The notes under the pieces were generated by a model. The model had not been told where the DNA came from and made no database searches. It saw nothing but the letters and a program-made list of their open reading frames with translations. Of a stretch of 64,000 nt of DNA, positions 24,456 through 33,994 are shown in pieces. The stretch comes from Lachnospiraceae bacterium oral taxon 096. Lineage in GTDB: Bacteria; Bacillota; Clostridia; Lachnospirales; Lachnospiraceae. Made by a program: the position numbers and the translations under genes. Every line of letters starts with the position of its first letter. Position 1 is the first letter of the stretch. The DNA is taken from the NCBI GenBank assembly GCA_018141845.1, contig CP073340.1, forward strand, positions 645,001 to 709,000, given 5' to 3'.

Positions 24456-26366
24456 ATGATAGAAAACAAGGGTTTACAAATTATTAGCCGAGATGATTGT
24501 TATCTCTTTGGCAAGGGAACACATTATAATATCTACCAAAAGCTTGGTTCCCACGCCTGCACAATCAATGGTACATCAGGTATGTACTTTGCCGTCTGGG
24601 CTCCTCACGCCATCTCTGTTCATCTTGTCGGAGATTTTAATCACTGGGATGCCACTGCAACACCTATGCAAACACTCTATACTTCGGGTATATGGGAGGT
24701 TTTTGTTCCTAATCTTGGTCTCAATGAACTCTATAAGTTTGCCATCCAAGCAAAAAATGGTGAAATCATCTTCAAGGCTGATCCCTACGCAAGATCTGCA
24801 GAATATCGACCTGGCACAGCATCAAAGACTACGATTGAGCCTGAATCCTTAGTTTGGTCTGATGACAAGTGGATGACTCAGAGAGCAAAAGTAGAAATCC
24901 GCCACCAGCCACTGAGTATCTATGAATGCCATTTGGGCTCTTGGAAGAAAAACGACAATGTAGAATTCGATGGATGTCTAAATTACAGAGAACTCGCCCA
25001 TCAGCTAGCTGAATACCTCAGCTACATGGGTTACACTCATGTAGAGTTAATGGGCATTGCCGAATATCCATTTGATGGAAGCTGGGGATACCAGGTAACC
25101 GGTTACTATGCTCCAACCTCTCGCTATGGATCCATGGAAGACTTCCAGTACATGATTAACTACCTACATAATAAAAAGATTGGAGTCATTCTCGATTGGG
25201 TCCCTGCCCATTTTCCTAGAGATGCCTTTGGTCTTGCCAATTTTGATGGAGAACCACTATATGAATATGCAGATACTCGCAAGGGCGAACATCCTGATTG
25301 GGGAACCAAGGTATTTGACTACACAAAGACGGAAGTCAAGAATTTCCTCATTGCCAATGCACTCTACTGGCTAAATGATTTCCACATCGATGGTCTGCGT
25401 GTGGATGCTGTTGCTTCCATGCTCTACCTCGATTATGGTCGCCAAGATGGCCAATGGGTACCAAATCAATATGGTGGAAATAAAAATCTAGAGGCCATTG
25501 AATTCTTTAAGCACCTCAATTCCCTAATTGCAGGCAGAAAAGATGGCACGATGATTATTGCCGAAGAGTCCACAGCTTGGCCAAAGGTAACTCATACCCC
25601 TGAAGATGACGGTCTTGGCTTTACTTTTAAGTGGAACATGGGCTGGATGCACGACTTCCTTGAGTACATGAAACTTGATCCGTACTTTAGAAAATATAAT
25701 CACAATAAGATGACTTTTAGTATGTCTTATGCGACAAGTGAGAATTTTATTTTGGTTTTATCCCACGATGAAGTCGTCCACTTAAAGTGTTCCATGATCA
25801 ACAAGATGCCTGGCATCTATGAGGATAAATTTGCCAACCTCAAATGCGGTTATGCCTTTATGATGGGACATCCTGGAAAGAAACTCCTTTTTATGGGGCA
25901 GGATTTTGCCCAATTCCACGAATGGGATGAAAAGGTGTCCCTCGATTGGTATCTGATTGATGAGCCATTACACAGAGATGTCAATAATTTCTATCGAGGA
26001 CTTCTTCATATTTATCAAAAATATTCCTGTATGTATGAGCTAGATGATAGTTGGGATGGTTTTTCATGGATCAATGCCGACGATGCTGACCGCTCCATCT
26101 TCTCCTTTGTTCGATATAATAAGAAGAAAAAGAAGAATCTTCTCTTTGTCATTAACTTTACACCAATGAATCGAGAAGATTATATGGTCGGTGTTCCAAA
26201 AAAAGGAACTTATCGTTTGATACTCGATCAACTCCATGGCTCCTATTCTCTGGTCAATAAAAAGCCTATTCCATTTAGGGCCGTAAAAGGAGAGTGTGAC
26301 CACCAACCATACCATGTTAAATATCCACTGGCACCATATGGCGTGGCTATTTTCGAATTTTCATAA
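24456..26366 (+). CDS. glgB: 1,4-alpha-glucan (glycogen) branching enzyme
   Basis: Forms alpha-1,6 branches in glycogen. The 636-residue GH13 enzyme has an N-terminal CBM48 domain (YFAVWAPHAISVHLVGDFNHWD), the SWKK box and active-site regions: ELMGIAEYPFDGSWGYQVTGYYAPTSRYG, the nucleophile in DGLRVDAVAS, the acid/base Glu in IIAEES, and the third Asp in VLSHDEVVH. RBS GGAGG lies 8 bases before the ATG. No other glycogen gene is adjacent, so it is monocistronic; a G/C-rich hairpin follows the stop. Confidence 0.96.
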   Translation: MIENKGLQIISRDDCYLFGKGTHYNIYQKLGSHACTINGTSGMYFAVWAPHAISVHLVGDFNHWDATATPMQTLYTSGIWEVFVPNLGLNELYKFAIQAKNGEIIFKADPYARSAEYRPGTASKTTIEPESLVWSDDKWMTQRAKVEIRHQPLSIYECHLGSWKKNDNVEFDGCLNYRELAHQLAEYLSYMGYTHVELMGIAEYPFDGSWGYQVTGYYAPTSRYGSMEDFQYMINYLHNKKIGVILDWVPAHFPRDAFGLANFDGEPLYEYADTRKGEHPDWGTKVFDYTKTEVKNFLIANALYWLNDFHIDGLRVDAVASMLYLDYGRQDGQWVPNQYGGNKNLEAIEFFKHLNSLIAGRKDGTMIIAEESTAWPKVTHTPEDDGLGFTFKWNMGWMHDFLEYMKLDPYFRKYNHNKMTFSMSYATSENFILVLSHDEVVHLKCSMINKMPGIYEDKFANLKCGYAFMMGHPGKKLLFMGQDFAQFHEWDEKVSLDWYLIDEPLHRDVNNFYRGLLHIYQKYSCMYELDDSWDGFSWINADDADRSIFSFVRYNKKKKKNLLFVINFTPMNREDYMVGVPKKGTYRLILDQLHGSYSLVNKKPIPFRAVKGECDHQPYHVKYPLAPYGVAIFEFS

Positions 26367-26377
26367 ATAAAATCACA

Positions 26378-26415
26378 AAGGGGAGGGGCTCTCATTGAGA
26401 ATCCCTCCCCACCTT
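26378..26415 (+). terminator. hairpin after glgB
   Basis: GGGGAGGG pairs with CCCTCCCC, with TCTC/GAGA pairs inside. The T run after it is weak, so it may be a terminator or a 3' stabilising hairpin. Confidence 0.6.
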
Positions 26416-26486
26416 ATGAACTTTATTTTAGAATAGCAAAAAAGCCATCCCCCAAGCTCTCGTCGTCTTGAAAAAAGGCTTCTTAG

Positions 26487-26559
26487 TGCACCTTCAGGGA
26501 CTCGAACCCTGGACAAATAGATTAAGAGTCTACTGCTCTACCAACTGAGCTAAAGGTGC
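26487..26559 (-). tRNA. tRNA-Lys(CTT)
   Basis: 73 bases on the minus strand with a full cloverleaf: acceptor GCACCTT/AAGGTGC, D arm GCTC...GAGC, anticodon loop CTCTTAA (anticodon CTT), T arm GGTTCGAGTCC, discriminator A. CCA is not encoded. It stands alone with its own promoter. Confidence 0.97.
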
Positions 26560-26601
26560 TTATCTTTGTTGTTTTTTCTTGTGCTCCGTGACACAGTCAT
26601 A

Positions 26602-26630
26602 ATAATACCGTATAGCCATCAAAATGTCAA
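26602..26630 (-). promoter_or_regulatory. promoter of tRNA-Lys(CTT)
   Basis: TTGACA (26630-26625) and TATTAT (26607-26602) on the minus strand, 17 bases apart, about 43 bases before the tRNA. The interval 26560-26747 also holds a TATAAT at 26700-26705 on the plus strand for the next gene, with a poor -35. Confidence 0.82.
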
Positions 26631-26747
26631 CACTTTTTTTGTCTTTTTTTTTAACTTTTTATTTTTCTATTTTGCCTTTTCTTTTTGTGAAATTCATATT
26701 ATAATGTACAAGGTAAATAATTTATTTTTTATGAGGAGGAAATAAAT

Positions 26748-27245
26748 ATGCATATTGCTCAAAGTGCAAGTCCAAGGGAGATTCAAAAATCAGCTGAGGA
26801 ACTCTATCGCGGAGGATATTTTTGTTGTGAAGCTCTGATGTCCGCTATCAAAAAGGGATTCGATCTCGATGTTCCTGATGAAGTCATCGCTATGTCTTCA
26901 GGTATGTCTGTTGGTGCAGGTAGATCTGGATGTATGTGTGGTGCACTAAATGGTGGCATTATGGCCTTAGGTATGTTCTTTGGACGAACAGAACAAAATG
27001 GTCCAAAGGATCCAAAGGTGGTAAAGTGTATGGAACTTTCCAACGAACTTCACAGCTGGTTTAAAGAAGCCAATGGAAAGCATTCGGCATGCTGTAGAGT
27101 CCTAACTAGAGAATTTGACATGGGCAAAGGCGAGCACAAGGAACAATGTATTCGATACACAGGTCTTGCAGCTTGGAAGGTTGCCGATATGGTTTGTCGC
27201 GAACTTGGTGTTGAAAATCTTGATGCAGAAAAAAACCCTGCTTAA
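26748..27245 (+). CDS. C_GCAxxG_C_C family cysteine-rich protein
   Basis: A 165-residue soluble protein with the spaced cysteines of the C_GCAxxG_C_C family: FCCEAL near residue 25, SGCMCGALNGGIMALG near 65, HSACCRVLTREF near 115 and a later EQCIRYTG. The family is thought to bind an iron-sulfur or other redox cofactor; its reaction is not established. Strong RBS GAGGAGG and a TATAAT box lie upstream. It is 17 bases from the TDT transporter gene downstream, so the two are probably cotranscribed. Confidence 0.88.
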   Translation: MHIAQSASPREIQKSAEELYRGGYFCCEALMSAIKKGFDLDVPDEVIAMSSGMSVGAGRSGCMCGALNGGIMALGMFFGRTEQNGPKDPKVVKCMELSNELHSWFKEANGKHSACCRVLTREFDMGKGEHKEQCIRYTGLAAWKVADMVCRELGVENLDAEKNPA

Positions 27246-27262
27246 TTTACGGAGGATGATCC

Positions 27263-28162
27263 ATGACCATCATTAAGAAGGTTTCCATTCCATTTGCAGC
27301 TGTTATGCTTGGATTAGCTGCTCTTGGCAATCTATTACAAAGTTATTCCGAGGGATTGAGAGCATTTTGTGGCCTACTGGCCACTATCTTTTTGATTCTA
27401 TGTCTCTTAAAGATTTGCCTTTATCCAAAAGATATTGTAAAGGATTTTGAAAATCCAATACAAGCGAGTGTTGCAGCAACCTTTCCAATGGCTTTGATGC
27501 TTCTTGCAACCTACTTAAAGCCTTTATCTGCACCATTAGGTCTTTTGTTGTGGTGGATTGGTGTCTTGCTTCATATTTTATTGATCGTCTTCTTTACACT
27601 TCGCTTTGTTTTGAAGTTCGACTTAAAAAAGGTATTTGCCAGTTGGTACATTGTCTATGTTGGTATTGCGGCGGCCTCTGTGAGTGCACCAGCATTTAAA
27701 CAACAGGCATTTGGTACTTTTGCTGCCTATTTTGGTCTTGTGACCCTGATTATTTTGCTTGTTGTGGTCACTATTCGCTATATCAAGTGCCCTGTGCCAG
27801 AACCAGCAAAGCCATTAATTTGTATCTATGCTGCACCAACTAGTCTCGTTATCGCTGGTTACATTCAATCTGTTGCCAATAAATCAAAAACTTTGGTACT
27901 TGTCCTACTTGTGGTGGCAAGCATCCTCTATATTTTTGCACTGGTTCAGGCTATTCGCTGTTTGACACTTCCATTTTATCCTAGCTATGCAGCATTTACC
28001 TTCCCATTTGTCATCAGTGCAATTGCAACAAAACAAACAATGAAAATGTGTGCATTACCTGCACTCAAGCCATTTGTACTGATTGAAACGATAATTGCAA
28101 TCTGTCTTGTTGCCTACACAACAGTAAGATTTTTACAATCGCTCGTTTCAAATAATAAATAA
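27263..28162 (+). CDS. TDT family (SLAC1/TehA-like) transporter
   Basis: A 299-residue integral membrane protein with about ten hydrophobic helices and few charges. The start (VSIPFAAVMLGLAALGNLLQSY) and the repeated paired-helix layout match the tellurite-resistance/dicarboxylate transporter (TDT) family, relatives of SLAC1 anion channels. Substrate cannot be told: an anion such as malate, sulfite or chloride are options. It follows the Cys-rich gene by 17 bases and ends at a strong hairpin. Confidence 0.82.
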   Translation: MTIIKKVSIPFAAVMLGLAALGNLLQSYSEGLRAFCGLLATIFLILCLLKICLYPKDIVKDFENPIQASVAATFPMALMLLATYLKPLSAPLGLLLWWIGVLLHILLIVFFTLRFVLKFDLKKVFASWYIVYVGIAAASVSAPAFKQQAFGTFAAYFGLVTLIILLVVVTIRYIKCPVPEPAKPLICIYAAPTSLVIAGYIQSVANKSKTLVLVLLVVASILYIFALVQAIRCLTLPFYPSYAAFTFPFVISAIATKQTMKMCALPALKPFVLIETIIAICLVAYTTVRFLQSLVSNNK

Positions 28163-28165
28163 GAT

Positions 28166-28206
28166 AAGCTCTGCAAAAGCAATTGCCTTTTGCAGAGCTT
28201 ATTTTA
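28166..28206. terminator. bidirectional terminator between TDT gene and trmB
   Basis: A 14-pair stem (AAGCTCTGCAAAAG with CTTTTGCAGAGCTT) with a short loop sits between two converging stops, followed by T-rich sequence on the plus strand and an AT-rich run on the other. Confidence 0.88.
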
Positions 28207-28866
28207 CTTTTTTCTTCTTGCAATTAACTTGCAAATCTTTTGTCCTCGCTTTGAGAATTTTTCTTCATACTCTGTCAGAATATTGTCAACACACTCTGGC
28301 TGAGCATGAAAGTCTGTTGTCTGATAGATAATCTCCCATCCAGCCTCTGGAATTGCTTCCAAAGAATAGGCAAATAAATCCACATTGTCGGTCTTAAACT
28401 CGACAACACCATCTTCCTTTAAAATTTGGTCATACACAGCCATAAAATCTGGAGAGGTCAGTCTGCGCTTTGCATATCTAGCCTTTGGCCATGGATCAGA
28501 AAAGTTCAAAAAAATCTTATCCACTTCTCCTCTTGCAAAGCACTCACCCAATTTCTTTGCATCCACACACATAAAAAAGAGATTATTATACTTTCCATTC
28601 TCTTCTTCAAATTGATGTTTTCTCTGCAATGCTTTCATCAAAACGCTCTCATATCGCTCAATGCCAATAAAGTGGATTTCTCTGTCTCGATCAGCCATTC
28701 CCCGAATAAACTGACCCTTTCCCATTCCAATTTCAATATACAACTTGGCCTTTTTTCCAAAGAGTTCATCCCACCGTCCCTTATATGCGCTAACCCTCTC
28801 ACCACTAATACAATCCTCACTACTTGCAATAAATTTCTCACAACCTGGAATATGTCTAAGTCTCAT
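28204..28866 (-). CDS. trmB: tRNA (guanine-N7)-methyltransferase TrmB
   Basis: Methylates G46 of tRNA with S-adenosylmethionine. The 220-residue protein shows IEIGMGKGQFI (SAM motif I), HFIGIERYESVL (motif II), the NFSDPWPKARYAKRRLTSPDF signature with the catalytic Asp region, and a basic C-terminus. Monocistronic, with its stop inside the shared terminator and about 120 bases to the divergent SH3b gene. Confidence 0.96.
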   Translation of the reverse strand: MRLRHIPGCEKFIASSEDCISGERVSAYKGRWDELFGKKAKLYIEIGMGKGQFIRGMADRDREIHFIGIERYESVLMKALQRKHQFEEENGKYNNLFFMCVDAKKLGECFARGEVDKIFLNFSDPWPKARYAKRRLTSPDFMAVYDQILKEDGVVEFKTDNVDLFAYSLEAIPEAGWEIIYQTTDFHAQPECVDNILTEYEEKFSKRGQKICKLIARRKK

Positions 28867-28934
28867 TTTTTACCTCTCATTCTTTCTTTTATATCTTAAC
28901 ATTGTAGACGGTATTCATACAAGCCAATTTCTAG

Positions 28935-28940
28935 TATAAT
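28935..28940 (+). promoter_or_regulatory. -10 element upstream of the SH3b gene
   Basis: A perfect TATAAT 50 bases before the ATG, in an AT-rich interval (28867-28989) divergent from trmB. The matching -35 is weak. Confidence 0.4.
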
Positions 28941-28989
28941 ATAATCTAGTACAATATAAATAGGAAGAAAAAATACACAGGAGGCAAAT

Positions 28990-29721
28990 ATGGGAACAAT
29001 TCATTCTGAAGTTCTTCGCCTACAGCGAGAAATGGAACTTTCCATTCAAGAAAAAAACTATGCTCTTGCCATAGCAAAATCCAGACAACTCCTCGAAATG
29101 ATGGTTGATGATCTCTGTCAAAAATACAATGTCCATGGTCAAGACCTCTCTGACCGCATTGATGCTCTCTCTGACATTCTTTCATTTGAAACACAGGATC
29201 ATTTCCACGCAATCAGAAAAATTACTCTGAATAAGGAAAACACTCCAAGTAGTGCCAATGCCCTCAAGGCCGAACGATTTCTACTTCAAGAAATTGAAAA
29301 TTATCATGAATTAATGATGCAGACCACCCCAAATAAAAAACAGCGTCGCTCCTATATCTCTCACCCAACATCAAGGAGATTACATCGGGAACACTTTACT
29401 TTTTTAGAAATTTTTGTATTTGTTATTTTCATGGCTATTATAATTTTTGTGACTATTCGAATTTTTCTGCACAAAAATAATACAATAGAAATTGTACAAA
29501 CCACGGTGACAACCACAAAAGCCATTCCAGTTCAAAAATTCTATTTTACAACCGCCAATTTAAATGTACGCCGTTTGCCTTCTATGGATGGGGAAATTAT
29601 AGCTACTCTCCCCAAAGGAAGTAAAATTGAAGTAATTCAAGACTATGATGCCAACTGGTGCGAAATTTCCTATGGCGAAAATGCCGCTTATGTTTCACGC
29701 AAATATATTGTTCCCCAATAA
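28990..29721 (+). CDS. membrane-anchored SH3b protein with N-terminal helical domain
   Basis: A 243-residue protein. The first ~110 residues form a helical domain that resembles the DUF4145-type domain (KSRQLLEMMVDDLCQKYNV ... ALKAERFLLQEIENY). One membrane helix follows (about 138-158, FLEIFVFVIFMAIIIFVTIRIF), then a Thr-rich linker and a bacterial SH3 domain (about 178-243: TTANLNVRRLPSMDGEIIATLPKGSKIEV, AYVSRKY). The SH3b part would be outside and may bind cell wall; the helical domain would be inside. RBS AGGAGG is upstream. Role unknown. Confidence 0.8.
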   Translation: MGTIHSEVLRLQREMELSIQEKNYALAIAKSRQLLEMMVDDLCQKYNVHGQDLSDRIDALSDILSFETQDHFHAIRKITLNKENTPSSANALKAERFLLQEIENYHELMMQTTPNKKQRRSYISHPTSRRLHREHFTFLEIFVFVIFMAIIIFVTIRIFLHKNNTIEIVQTTVTTTKAIPVQKFYFTTANLNVRRLPSMDGEIIATLPKGSKIEVIQDYDANWCEISYGENAAYVSRKYIVPQ

Positions 29722-29874
29722 ATTTATAGCCAACATTTATAGTGAAGTTGAAGTATTTTATTTTCTGTCTTTTTTTCTTATTGTGCACTTTTTCTATTTA
29801 CTTTTTTTTTAAAAAGTCTATGATAATTATTGTATGTAGTATTTATATCAATCTCTGAAGAAAGGAGGATGTGT

Positions 29875-30186
29875 ATGAATGAAATTATAGGTGAGCTCTC
29901 CAACATTGAAGAGTCTACATCTGGTATTATCGAAGCTGCTAATGCCAAGAAAAAAGAACTGGCCGCCCAAATGGATCAAAAGACAAAACTTTGGGACAAG
30001 GAACTGGCAGAGCAAACACAGCAAAAGATTCAAAAACTCCGCACAGAGATGCAAAACACCATTAGCAAAAATCTTGCAGAGCAAAAAGCAAAATCTGAAG
30101 CTGAATTGAAAAACATCGAAGATGTTTTCAAGAAAAAAAAAGACTCCTATATTGACAAATTATTTACACAAATGACAAAGGAGTAG
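29875..30186 (+). CDS. ntpF: V-type ATPase stalk subunit (G/H-like)
   Basis: First gene of the V-ATPase operon. ATG 29875 has AAGGAGG six bases upstream. The 103 residues are almost wholly coiled coil, rich in Lys, Glu, Gln and Ala (ANAKKKELAAQMDQKTKLWDKEL), the profile of the peripheral stalk subunit G/H that pairs with subunit E. It lies 3 bases before the subunit C gene. Assignment rests on shape and context because this subunit is poorly conserved. The interval 29722-29874 is AT-rich with no clear promoter. Confidence 0.8.
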   Translation: MNEIIGELSNIEESTSGIIEAANAKKKELAAQMDQKTKLWDKELAEQTQQKIQKLRTEMQNTISKNLAEQKAKSEAELKNIEDVFKKKKDSYIDKLFTQMTKE

Positions 30187-30189
30187 AAT

Positions 30190-31257
30190 ATGCAAAAATT
30201 AATTGCTTATAGCGCGATTTCTACAAAGATTCGTGCGATGCAGGGGAAGTTGCTGACAGACAGTGATTTTAAAGAAATCGCCGAGTCATCCTCTGTCACA
30301 GAAGCTTTGACTGTACTCGAAAAGCATAGCCCCTATGCGAATGCCTTTCAGGGTACAGATCCGGAAACACTGCACAGAAAAGACATTGAGCGAATTTTAC
30401 TCACACAAAAGTACAGTGATTTTGCAAAGCTCTACCGCTTTGCAAATACTAAACAGAGAAAGTTTCTTGAACTCTACTTTATGCACTATGAAATTGCCAT
30501 TTTAAAGCGAGCTCTCCGTGCATGCTTTAATCAGAAGAATATTGATATTGACCTAAGAGGTAGTATTGATTTCTTTCGCAAGCACTCTCATCTTGATATG
30601 GATGCATTGCTTGCCGCACAAACTCTCTCTGAATTTATCGAGGCCATCAAAGGCAGTTCGTACTATGATGACCTAAATAAATTGTTCCAACAAGAAGGTA
30701 CTACACTATTTGATTATGAGCTTCATATTGATCAGCTTTACTTCAAAAGGATATGGACTTTGAAGGACAAGTATCTTGGAAAATCCGAACGCCAATTTCT
30801 CACGGCGACCTTTGGTTCTCGAATGGATATGTTAAATCTACAATGGATTTATCGTTCAAAGCGCTATTATCACCTAGATAATAACTATATCTACTCGTTG
30901 CTCATACCACTCTACTACAAGTTACATGCCCCTGAAATTAAGGCACTTGTAGAGGCTGGAACACAGGAGGAGTTTGAAGCTGTCTTGCAGTCGACATACT
31001 ACGGGAAGCTCGAAGCAAAACTATTTACTGACAACTTCGACTTAGAGAAGCTCTATTCAGCTGTTCTAAGTAAGATTTATCAAATGACTGCAAAGAATAA
31101 TCCATATTCTATTGCCCTTATTAACTCCTATCTCTTCCATAAGGAAGGAGAAATCAATCGAATTGTCAGTACCATAGAGGCCGTTCGCTACGGTCTACCT
31201 GCCGATCAGATAATGTCGGACATTCTAAAACAAAACTCTAGGAGGTCCTCAGAATGA
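30190..31257 (+). CDS. ntpC: V-type ATPase subunit C
   Basis: Connects the V1 and Vo parts (the d/AC39-like central socket). The 355-residue helical protein has the family's start (YSAISTKIRAMQGKLLTDSDFKEIAESSSVTEALTVL) and the late segment INSYLFHKEGEINRIVSTIEAVRYGLP. Its last codons overlap the start of subunit I by 4 bases. Confidence 0.92.
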   Translation: MQKLIAYSAISTKIRAMQGKLLTDSDFKEIAESSSVTEALTVLEKHSPYANAFQGTDPETLHRKDIERILLTQKYSDFAKLYRFANTKQRKFLELYFMHYEIAILKRALRACFNQKNIDIDLRGSIDFFRKHSHLDMDALLAAQTLSEFIEAIKGSSYYDDLNKLFQQEGTTLFDYELHIDQLYFKRIWTLKDKYLGKSERQFLTATFGSRMDMLNLQWIYRSKRYYHLDNNYIYSLLIPLYYKLHAPEIKALVEAGTQEEFEAVLQSTYYGKLEAKLFTDNFDLEKLYSAVLSKIYQMTAKNNPYSIALINSYLFHKEGEINRIVSTIEAVRYGLPADQIMSDILKQNSRRSSE

Positions 31258-33182
31258 TCGAAAAAATGAAATTCTTAAGTATCACCGGTCCAAAGGATGA
31301 TATTGATAGAATAATCGACACTCACCTGTCAAAGTATGATATTCAATTTGAAAATGCCTTTACAGAAATCAAAGGCTCCTATGGACTTCATACTTACACA
31401 GAGAAAAACCCTTATAAAGCGGAGCTTGATCATGCACAAGTGTTGATGTCGTCCTTTGACCACATCGATATCCCCGAGTCGAGTGCACTCTCTGGCGATG
31501 GTGCAAAGGAGATTGTAAAGAAATTGGGGAAAAAGGTCGATGCACTCCAGCAAATTAAGGAAGCAACTGAGAAAGAGCTTTCTGAGCTTCAAACCAAGTT
31601 CGAACAAATCGGGCATTTTATTGGTCTGCGTTATGATGTCAATACAATTTTTCAATTTAAATTTATAAAATTTCGCTTTGGTCACATCACCAGAGAAAAT
31701 TTTATAAAATTAAAGGAATTTATTTACGATGACATCGACAGTATCTTCTATAAGTGTAAGGAAGTCGACGGCGAGGTCTGGGGTGTGTATTTTGTTCCTG
31801 AATCAATTGCTGACAAGATGGATGCGATCTATGCTTCTTTACATTTTGAACGCCTGTTTTTGCCAGAAGGATTTGACGGAACACCTATTGAAGCCGCCAA
31901 TAAATTGCAGGCACAAATTGACGAAAGAAGAAAAAAGATTCAAGGCATTGACGATGAAATCGAACAGCTTTTGCAGGACAAGAAAGAAGATCTAGCCAGT
32001 GCTTATGCACAACTTCAAAAACTCAACCTCAACTTCAATGTAAGAAAACTCGCTGCCTGCACAAAGAAAGGCACAAGAGAGTTTTATATCCTTTGTGGCT
32101 GGATGACACAGAGTGCAGCAAAAGTTCTGGATAAGGAACTTGCTAATGAGCCAGATACATTTTGTATTGTTGAGAGAGATCACGCTGATGTTGTCAGCAA
32201 GCCACCGACAAAACTGCAAAACAATACACTATTTAAGCCATATGAAATGTTTGTCGAAATGTATGGTATGCCCGCCTACGAAGAAATTGATCCTACGCCA
32301 CTCATTGCCATATCCTATTCCATTTTATTTGGATTTATGTTTGGTGATGCAGGACAGGGACTGGTGCTCTTACTCGGTGGACTCTTACTTGGTAAGTTTA
32401 AACACTCCCGCCTAGCCTCCATTATCGGACGCTGCGGTGTGTTCTCCATTATTTTTGGTCTGTTGTTTGGTAGTTTCTTTGGATTTGAGGATATTATCAA
32501 GCCGCTTTGGCTTCGACCAACACAGGCTATGATGACACTTCCAATGGTCGGAAACCTCAACACCGTGTTTATTGTTTCCATCGCATTGGGAATGGGCATT
32601 ATCCTATTGACAATGCTTCTCAATGTCATCAACCGTCTGCGCTTTAAGGAGCCAGGCGAAGCCTTATTTGATACCAATGGTATTGCCGGTATGGTATTTT
32701 ATGCTGCTGCCATTGTGACCATTGTTTTATTTATGTCTGGACACACACTTCCAGGTGGTGTCGTTTTGGCTATTATGTTTATCATTCCACTACTTGTTAT
32801 TTTCTTCAAAGAACCTTTAAGCAATATAGTGGAAAAGCACGCAGAAATTATGCCAAAAGAAAAGGGAATGTTCTTTGTTCAAGGCTTCTTTGAAATGTTT
32901 GAGGTTTTGCTTAGCTATTTTTCCAACACCCTTTCCTTTGTCAGAGTCGGTGCCTTTGCTGTCAGCCATGCCGCAATGATGCAGGTTGTGCTGATGCTTG
33001 CAGGTGCGGAGAGCGGACATATCAATTGGATTGTCGTTGTATTTGGTAACATTTTTGTCTGCGGTATGGAGGGTCTGATTGTTGGTATTCAGGTTCTTCG
33101 TCTTGAGTATTACGAGCTATTCTCAAGATTTTATCATGGTACTGGTAAGGCATTTTTGCCTTATGGTAAAGAAACAAAATAA
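31254..33182 (+). CDS. ntpI: V-type ATPase subunit I
   Basis: The a-subunit-like membrane stator that forms the ion half-channels. 642 residues: a soluble N-terminal half with coiled coil (about 80-115 and 200-270), then about eight membrane helices from residue 345. Signature parts are present: SYSILFGFMFGDAGQGLVLLLGG, and LSYFSNTLSFVRVGAFAVSHAAM, which carries the conserved Arg facing the c-ring Glu. Confidence 0.95.
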   Translation: MIEKMKFLSITGPKDDIDRIIDTHLSKYDIQFENAFTEIKGSYGLHTYTEKNPYKAELDHAQVLMSSFDHIDIPESSALSGDGAKEIVKKLGKKVDALQQIKEATEKELSELQTKFEQIGHFIGLRYDVNTIFQFKFIKFRFGHITRENFIKLKEFIYDDIDSIFYKCKEVDGEVWGVYFVPESIADKMDAIYASLHFERLFLPEGFDGTPIEAANKLQAQIDERRKKIQGIDDEIEQLLQDKKEDLASAYAQLQKLNLNFNVRKLAACTKKGTREFYILCGWMTQSAAKVLDKELANEPDTFCIVERDHADVVSKPPTKLQNNTLFKPYEMFVEMYGMPAYEEIDPTPLIAISYSILFGFMFGDAGQGLVLLLGGLLLGKFKHSRLASIIGRCGVFSIIFGLLFGSFFGFEDIIKPLWLRPTQAMMTLPMVGNLNTVFIVSIALGMGIILLTMLLNVINRLRFKEPGEALFDTNGIAGMVFYAAAIVTIVLFMSGHTLPGGVVLAIMFIIPLLVIFFKEPLSNIVEKHAEIMPKEKGMFFVQGFFEMFEVLLSYFSNTLSFVRVGAFAVSHAAMMQVVLMLAGAESGHINWIVVVFGNIFVCGMEGLIVGIQVLRLEYYELFSRFYHGTGKAFLPYGKETK

Positions 33183-33207
33183 TATTTTCATTTAGAGGAG
33201 AAAAGTT

Positions 33208-33636
33208 ATGAGTACATTAGTTAAAATCACATTATCTGTTGCATTATTGTTGAGCATTGCTATCCCATTTGGTGCATATGCTATTGGCGAGAAGAACCGT
33301 GGTCGCTACAAAAGAGCTTTAGTTTCCAACCTTGTTTTGTTCTTTGGCGTGATGTTATTCACTTCTGCAATGATCTTTAGTGGAAACGCTCAGGCTGCTC
33401 AGGCTGCTGGAGAGGCTGCTAGTGCTACTGGTTTAGGTTACATTGCTGCTGCTGCTAGTGTTGGTCTTGCATGTATCGGTGGTGGTATTGCCGTTTCTGC
33501 TGCTGCAAGTGCTGCTCTTGGTGCAATTAGTGAGGATTCTAGCATTCTTGGTAAGTCATTGATCTTTGTAGGTCTTGCAGAGGGTGTTTGTCTTTACGGT
33601 TTGATCATCGCATTCATGATTCTTGGTCGTTTATAA
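33208..33636 (+). CDS. ntpK: V-type ATPase subunit K (c-ring)
   Basis: The rotor ring subunit, 142 residues. It has an N-terminal helix pair, an Ala-rich turn (GNAQAAQAAGEAAS), and a C-terminal hairpin with the ion-carrying Glu in VGLAEGVCLYGLI (E125). Only one carboxylate helix is present in this chain, so it is a one-hairpin-active c subunit with an extra helix at the front. The GAISEDSSILGKSLIF loop is typical. Coupling ion (Na+ or H+) cannot be decided by eye: the Gln/Thr Na+ ligand pattern is not clear. Confidence 0.93.
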   Translation: MSTLVKITLSVALLLSIAIPFGAYAIGEKNRGRYKRALVSNLVLFFGVMLFTSAMIFSGNAQAAQAAGEAASATGLGYIAAAASVGLACIGGGIAVSAAASAALGAISEDSSILGKSLIFVGLAEGVCLYGLIIAFMILGRL

Positions 33637-33661
33637 TTGATTTTAGAAAGGTCGTATTACA

Positions 33662-33970
33662 ATGAAAATGTATCTGATCAGCGACAACCATGATACGCTG
33701 ACAGGAATGCGACTCGTTGGTATCGAGGGCAGCTTAGTCCACACAAAAGCCGAGCTAAAGGAAGCCTTTAGCTTGGCCCTTGCCGACAAAGAGATTGGTG
33801 TCATACTTCTCACAGAAAAGTTCTCCAGGGAGTATCCTGATCTTGTCAATGCCGTCAAGCTCGAACACAAGCTGCCACTCTTTATTGATATTCCTGACAG
33901 ACATGGTACGGGACGCAAACCAACATTTATTACAGATTACGTCAACGAAGCCATTGGCTTAAAGCTATAA
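33662..33970 (+). CDS. ntpG: V-type ATPase subunit F
   Basis: Central-stalk subunit of 102 residues, binding subunit D. It has the family's Rossmann-like core (MYLISDNHDTLTGMRLVGIEG, GVILLTEKF) and the LPLFIDIPDRHG end. It lies between K and E. Confidence 0.9.
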   Translation: MKMYLISDNHDTLTGMRLVGIEGSLVHTKAELKEAFSLALADKEIGVILLTEKFSREYPDLVNAVKLEHKLPLFIDIPDRHGTGRKPTFITDYVNEAIGLKL

Positions 33971-33994
33971 CTTTACAGAAAGCAGGTGATCGCT